Shown: one piece after another, positions 59,712-64,000 of the stretch
Position numbering within the stretch: the first letter of the stretch is position 1
How the letters are laid out: every line of letters starts with the position of its first letter
Assembly: GCA_963665195.1 (NCBI GenBank)
Contig: OY762070.1
Location: 2,976,001 to 3,040,000, forward strand
Direction of reading: 5' to 3'
Source: VXYL01 sp963665195
GTDB lineage: Bacteria > Pseudomonadota > Gammaproteobacteria > Pseudomonadales > Azotimanducaceae
Length of the DNA: 64,000 nt
Program-made: the position numbers and the translations under genes
Notes under the pieces: model-generated
The model's input: the letters and a program-made list of their open reading frames with translations, nothing else
What the model was told of the DNA's origin: nothing
The model's database searches: none

Positions 59712-60761
59712 GTGCCGGACAGAGTCGCCGAAGCCGATGTCGCCGGGCGGCGGGACTTGCGCGATTTTCCCTTGGTGACCATCGACGGCGTCGATGCCCG
59801 CGACTTCGACGATGCGGTGTTCGCCGCGCCGCGGCCGCGCGGGGGCTGGCGGCTGCTGGTAGCGATCGCCGATGTGGCCCACTACGTGGCGCCGGGTTCG
59901 GGCTTGGACCGCGACGCCCGGCAGCGCGGCAACTCCGTCTACCTGCCGGATCGGGTGGTGCCGATGCTGCCGGAAGCGCTGTCCAACGGCGTCTGCTCGC
60001 TGCGCCCGGACGAGGACCGGCTGGCCGTCGCTTGCGAGCTGCGCATCTCCGCCGCTGGGCGCCTATCGGGCTACGAGTTCTTCGAGGCGGTGATCCGTTC
60101 CCACGCTCGGCTCACCTACGAGGCCGTGGGTCGCTTGTTCGCCGGCGAGACGTTCGGCGCGCCGACGCCCGTGCTGGCTTCGCTTCATGCGCTGCACGAT
60201 GCCTACGCCGCCTTGCGCACCCGGCGGGAAGAGCGAGGGGCGCTGGACTTCGACGCCCGCGAGGCGAAGATCGAGCTGCGCAAGGGGCGTCCCGTCGCCG
60301 TCCGACCGGTGGGCCGCAACGACGCCCACCGGCTGATCGAAGAGGCCATGATCGCCGCCAACGTCGCTGCGGCGCGGCTGCTCGAGGCGCGTGGCGGCGA
60401 TGCGCCGCCGATGTATCGCGTCCACGAGGCGCCCGACGGCGAGAAGCTCGATGCGCTGGGTGCGGCGCTCGCTCTGGTGGGCGAACGACTGCCGCGCGCT
60501 GCTGTTTCCCCGAAGGCGCTGGCGGAGGTTTGCGAGCGGGCGCTCGCCAAGTCGTCTTGGCCGCGCTGGGTGTGGGAGCTCATCGTGCTCCGCTCGCTGC
60601 CCCAGGCGCGCTACGAGCCGCGCCGCCTTGGTCACTTCGGGCTGGCGCTGCCGTCCTACCTGCATTTCACATCGCCCATCCGGCGCTACGCGGACCTGGT
60701 CGTGCATCGGGCCATCAAGGGCCAGACCCACGCCGAGGTATTGAAGGAGCCGATCGACTAG
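59712..60761 (+). pseudogene. rnr: RNase R/RNase II-family gene, truncated at both ends
   Basis: The 349-aa frame covers most of the catalytic RNB domain of RNase R: GRRDLRDFPLVTIDGVDARD followed by FDDAVFAAP with the metal-binding aspartates, SNGVCSLRPDEDRLAVACEL, RLIEEAMIAANVAAARLLEA, and LPSYLHFTSPIRRYADLVVH. Full RNase R has about 700-800 residues. The N-terminal cold-shock domains are absent upstream of 59712, where tRNA-Leu intervenes, and the frame stops at 60761 before the end of RNB and the S1 domain. A working 3'-5' exonuclease is unlikely, so another copy may exist elsewhere. Confidence 0.8.
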
Positions 60762-60799
60762 GTTCTCCAACGCTGGCCGCCTACTCGCCCGCACCGAAG

Positions 60800-60895
60800 C
60801 AGTGCAAAAAAGCCATAAGATTCACTGAAAGGACATTTAAGTTCTGTTGTAGAACGCTGACATTTCACAAACAATCGGATAGTGTGTCGCGCCGA
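60800..60895 (+). promoter_or_regulatory. AT-rich upstream region of the FN3 repeat gene
   Basis: A short AT-rich patch in otherwise GC-rich DNA, containing AAAAAAGCCATAAGATT and a weak pair TTGTAG/AACAAT with a 17-base spacer (60844-60872). It lies about 100 bp before the start of the large secreted protein and is the likely promoter zone. Confidence 0.35.
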
Positions 60896-60987
60896 AGTTT
60901 CCGGGCTGCCTGCTCACGGTGTAGCGGGCCGACTCGGCGTCGTCGCAGGCGCCTGCACCGACACAGGGAAGAGTGGAAGACCAACGG

Positions 60988-63900
60988 ATGGTACTGACAA
61001 CCGCGACTCGCACGGATGCGGCGATGGATCGGTCGCGTCGGCATCGCTCCGCTCGGCCGCGCCGTATCTCCTTCGCGAAAGCGCTCGCGCTGCTGATCGG
61101 CTTGTCGGTCGCCGCGGACCATGCCTTCGCGGACACGGTCCCGCAGATGGCCGCGCCGACCCTGACGGGTGGCGAGAGGCAAGTCAGCTTGACCTGGAGT
61201 CACCCGCAGGGGGTCACGGGCCTGCAGGCCTACCGCATTCGCTACAGGGAGAAGGGCCAGGGCACCTGGACCTTTGCGGATGCCAAGGCGGACGACGGCG
61301 AGCAGAACTTCGAGGGGCACGTAACCAGCGCCACCATCCCCGCCCACGAAACCTTCGCGATGAAGGACGGCACAACCTACGAGACGCAGATTCGCGCCGG
61401 GAAGTGGAACGCGGGCTACGACGGCTGGGGGGCGTGGTCCCCGATTGCGGAAGCGACCACGCTGACCTTCCCTACGCTGACGGCCAGCGAAGTGACCGAG
61501 ACCACTGCCACGCTCACCATCGCCAACCACACCGGCAACTGGTACCACAAGGACGCATCGCCTTCCGCCGGAACCTGCTCTGGCCCAATCTCGCAAACGA
61601 CGGCGGACCTCTCCGGACTGACGGGCGGCACGGACTACACGTGGAAGGCCTACAGCGACAGCAGCTGCTCCACCGAGATCGCCAGCGAGACGTTCTCTAC
61701 AGTGGGGCTGACGGCCAGCGCGGTTCTTCAGACGACCGCGACTCTGACCATCGCCAACCACACCGCGGCCTGGTGGTACCAAGGCGAACAAGCGGGCGCC
61801 AACTGCACTTCGGTTCAAGCTGGCACCGCGAGCGTGAGTCTGGGCAGCCTGACGGCGTCGACCGACTACACCTATGCCGCGTACGACGCGGGCGATTGCG
61901 GCGCCAGCGACGAAATCGCGGACGTCGACTTCACTACGCTGGCGCCAGTGACGTTCTCGGCGGACCGGATCACCGAGTCCGGTGCAAGGCTGACGCTCGC
62001 GAACCATCCAAGCGCTTGGCATTACCAGCGAACCTCGCCCAGCGCCGGCACCTGCACCGAGGTGGCGAGCGGCACGACGGAGACTCTGGCCGACTTGACC
62101 GCAGGGCAGTCATACACGTACCAGGCCTTCAGCGACTCCGCCTGCACCACGGCCAACAAGATCGGGGAGGAGACCTTCACGACCATCGACTTCGCCTTCG
62201 TCAGCAAGACCAACACCACGGCGACCTTGCGCTTGAACCACTATCCGCAAGGGCAGCAATGGTGGCATGCGGAGACCGCTCGCTCAGCTGTGCCTTGCAC
62301 GGCGACAACCGCGCAGCAGATCACCGTCACCGGACTCACCAAGAACACCGCCTACAGAGTCGAAGCGTACCGGGCCGCCGGCTGCGTTGGCGCCCACCAG
62401 ATCGGCCTTGTGGATCTGAAGACCTTTCCGCCCTACGCGATCTTCGCCGACAGCGTCACGCAGACGACGGCGACGCTGCGGCTTGCCAACCTCCCCAGCA
62501 TCCCTTGGTGGTACCAGCAAGTCACACCCGCCGGCAGTTGCAGCAGCCAGATTGCGGCGGAGACGACCACGGCGCCTCTCTCGGACCTGGCGCCAAGCAC
62601 TTCGTACACCTACCGGGCGCACCGGGATGCATGCACGCAGAACGCCCGAATCGACGACATCGTCTTCTACACTTTGCCCGCGGCGCCGGGCAAACCAACC
62701 GCAACGGCGGCTAGCGCCACGTCGATCACGGTGTCCTGGACCCCGGACAGCACCGGCGGCAGCCGGATCGACAAGTGGCAGTACGTCAAGAAGGCGGGGA
62801 GCGGCGATTGGGAGACGACATGGACCGACATGTCCGGCAGCACCGCGACCACGACCTCCCACACGGTGTCCGGCCTGAACCCTTCGACTGCCTACAAGTT
62901 CAAGGTGCGAGCAAACAACGCCACCACGGACAGCTCCATCGACGGAGGCGGCGCTGGGGCGGCCTCGGCGGAATCCGACTCGGTGACCACGCCCGCCCAC
63001 TCGCTCACCGCCGGTAGCGTCACCCACGACTCGGCGACGTTGACCATCAGCAACCACACCGGGAACTGGTACTACAAGTACACCGCCCCGATCGGCGGCG
63101 ACTGCTCGGACAATGCAGTCGCAACCGCGAGCGTCGATCTCGCGAACCTGGCCGGCAACACCAGCTACACCTTCAAGGCGTACAGCGACAGCGCCTGCTC
63201 GAGCGCGAACCTGCTGGCCACGGCGACGGCGTTCCTGACCAAGCCGGCGAAGCCCGCCAAGCCCAACGCCACGCCGGGTGCCGGCAGCGGCAAGCTGACG
63301 CTGGCATCTTCCGTGGCAGGCGGAAGCAGGGCGCTGACCAAATGGCAGTACACCAAGGACGATGGCACGAACTGGATCGACATCTCCGAAACGAAGACGA
63401 CGCTGAGCGAGGTCGTCTCCGGCCTCACCGACGGCACCGACTACTCCTTCAAGGTGCGCGCCGTGAACGACACCGGCACCGGTCCCGACTCGGACGCCTC
63501 GACTGCGGCGGCGCCCCTCGACGAAACGCTCACCGCAAGCAAGGTCGAGGCGACGACGGCGACCCTGACTGTTGGCAACTACTCGGGGAACTGGTACTAC
63601 AAGCACACCTCGCCGAACGGCGGTTCTTGCTCCACAGAAGCGGTGACCGGTACGACCGAGGACCTGTCCGACTTGACGCCGGGTACCTCCTACACTTTCA
63701 AGGCCTACAGCAACAGCGACTGCAGCACGGAACTGGCGGCAGCATCCGCGTTCCTGACGAAGCCGGCCAAGACCACGGGCGTTACGGTCACGGCTTTGAG
63801 CGGCAAGCTTGGCGTGTCCTGGACCGCGGTGACGAGCGCGACCAGCTACAAAGTGCAATGGAAGTCGGGCAGTCAGGAGTACGACGACAGCGCCCGCGAG

Positions 63901-64000
63901 GCTTCGGTCACTTCCGCCAAGCACACGATCCCAAGTCTGACCAACGACACCGAGTACACGCTGCGAGTGGCCGCCGTCAACGCTACCGGCGACGGTGCCT
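60988..64000 (+). CDS. Large secreted fibronectin type III repeat protein (partial)
   Basis: An open frame of more than 1000 codons from ATG 60988 that runs off the window. Residues 1-50 are a long basic signal peptide (RRISFAKALALLIGLSVAAD). A first FN3 domain follows (VSLTWSHPQGVTGLQAYRIR). At least seven short modules then repeat the pattern TATLTIANHTGNWYYK with a Cys pair and a SYTFKAYSDSACS ending, interspersed with FN3 domains at about 62680 (TSITVSWTPDSTGGSRIDKW), 63240 and 63760. It is probably cell-surface or secreted and may mediate adhesion. The C-terminus, needed to tell its anchoring or secretion type, is outside. Confidence 0.85.
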   Translation, partial: MVLTTATRTDAAMDRSRRHRSARPRRISFAKALALLIGLSVAADHAFADTVPQMAAPTLTGGERQVSLTWSHPQGVTGLQAYRIRYREKGQGTWTFADAKADDGEQNFEGHVTSATIPAHETFAMKDGTTYETQIRAGKWNAGYDGWGAWSPIAEATTLTFPTLTASEVTETTATLTIANHTGNWYHKDASPSAGTCSGPISQTTADLSGLTGGTDYTWKAYSDSSCSTEIASETFSTVGLTASAVLQTTATLTIANHTAAWWYQGEQAGANCTSVQAGTASVSLGSLTASTDYTYAAYDAGDCGASDEIADVDFTTLAPVTFSADRITESGARLTLANHPSAWHYQRTSPSAGTCTEVASGTTETLADLTAGQSYTYQAFSDSACTTANKIGEETFTTIDFAFVSKTNTTATLRLNHYPQGQQWWHAETARSAVPCTATTAQQITVTGLTKNTAYRVEAYRAAGCVGAHQIGLVDLKTFPPYAIFADSVTQTTATLRLANLPSIPWWYQQVTPAGSCSSQIAAETTTAPLSDLAPSTSYTYRAHRDACTQNARIDDIVFYTLPAAPGKPTATAASATSITVSWTPDSTGGSRIDKWQYVKKAGSGDWETTWTDMSGSTATTTSHTVSGLNPSTAYKFKVRANNATTDSSIDGGGAGAASAESDSVTTPAHSLTAGSVTHDSATLTISNHTGNWYYKYTAPIGGDCSDNAVATASVDLANLAGNTSYTFKAYSDSACSSANLLATATAFLTKPAKPAKPNATPGAGSGKLTLASSVAGGSRALTKWQYTKDDGTNWIDISETKTTLSEVVSGLTDGTDYSFKVRAVNDTGTGPDSDASTAAAPLDETLTASKVEATTATLTVGNYSGNWYYKHTSPNGGSCSTEAVTGTTEDLSDLTPGTSYTFKAYSNSDCSTELAAASAFLTKPAKTTGVTVTALSGKLGVSWTAVTSATSYKVQWKSGSQEYDDSAREASVTSAKHTIPSLTNDTEYTLRVAAVNATGDGA

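Overview
The window is high-GC bacterial DNA, most consistent with a gammaproteobacterium. The evidence is the conserved order tRNA-Tyr/Gly/Thr-tuf-tRNA-Trp-secE-nusG-rplKAJL-rpoBC with rpsL beyond it, the polA-DUF2782 pair, and the purE-tsaC-aroE and dprA neighbourhood. No rRNA is present and the species cannot be named from the sequence. Many small decayed genes, IS remnants, toxin-antitoxin loci and an exact 1.1-kb duplication point to a genome with active gene turnover.

Layout. 0-18 kb: translation/transcription core on the minus strand (rpsL, rpoC, rpoB, rplL, rplJ, rplA, rplK, nusG, secE, tRNA-Trp, tuf, tRNA-Thr, tRNA-Gly, tRNA-Tyr). A roughly 4-kb patch separates rpoC from rpsL. It holds one intact plus-strand gene and decayed ones (Phd/VapC, Rpn/DUF4351, an unknown ORF, an ISL3 piece, an Hsp70-like ATPase). 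18-26 kb: accessory genes (tyrosine phosphatase, Tat-type aldo/keto reductase, a frameshifted conserved hypothetical, a DUF3883 protein, an MBL-like protein, a Rid protein, a 45-bp tandem repeat, a HEPN-like ORF, an oxalyl-CoA-decarboxylase fragment). 26.5-32.4 kb: two identical copies of a DesK-type histidine kinase flank a RES toxin-antitoxin locus. The toxin gene there is split by a complete ISKra4-family element with a 9-bp target duplication.

30.7-42.0 kb (minus strand) is the most interesting part: a compact, mostly overlapping operon for a ribosomally made, heterocycle-bearing peptide. In transcription order it has a 60-aa precursor with a Cys/Ser/Thr-rich 20-residue tail, a secreted helical-repeat protein, a ThiF-like leader-binding cyclodehydratase partner, a YcaO, a SagB-type FMN dehydrogenase, a second YcaO, a PqqD-M50 protease fusion, a third YcaO coupled to a TfuA protein, and a histidine kinase/response regulator pair. 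Two YcaOs end in the proline-rich tail of azoline-forming enzymes. The third lacks it and is paired with TfuA, the arrangement known from backbone thioamidation. The inferred product carries azol(in)es and possibly a thioamide; no classical exporter lies in the operon.

42-55.8 kb: housekeeping genes (polA, DUF2782, a methyltransferase, an SRPBCC protein, a decayed PIN toxin with its antitoxin, ergothioneine egtB-egtD, the cytochrome-oxidase assembly set SCO1-ctaA-SURF1, aroE, tsaC, purE, dprA). 56-59.1 kb: a small defence island with a C5-cytosine methyltransferase, a NotI-family endonuclease and VapBC. 59.4-64 kb: tRNA-Leu, a truncated RNase R gene and the 5' part of a large secreted fibronectin-III-type repeat protein that runs off the window.
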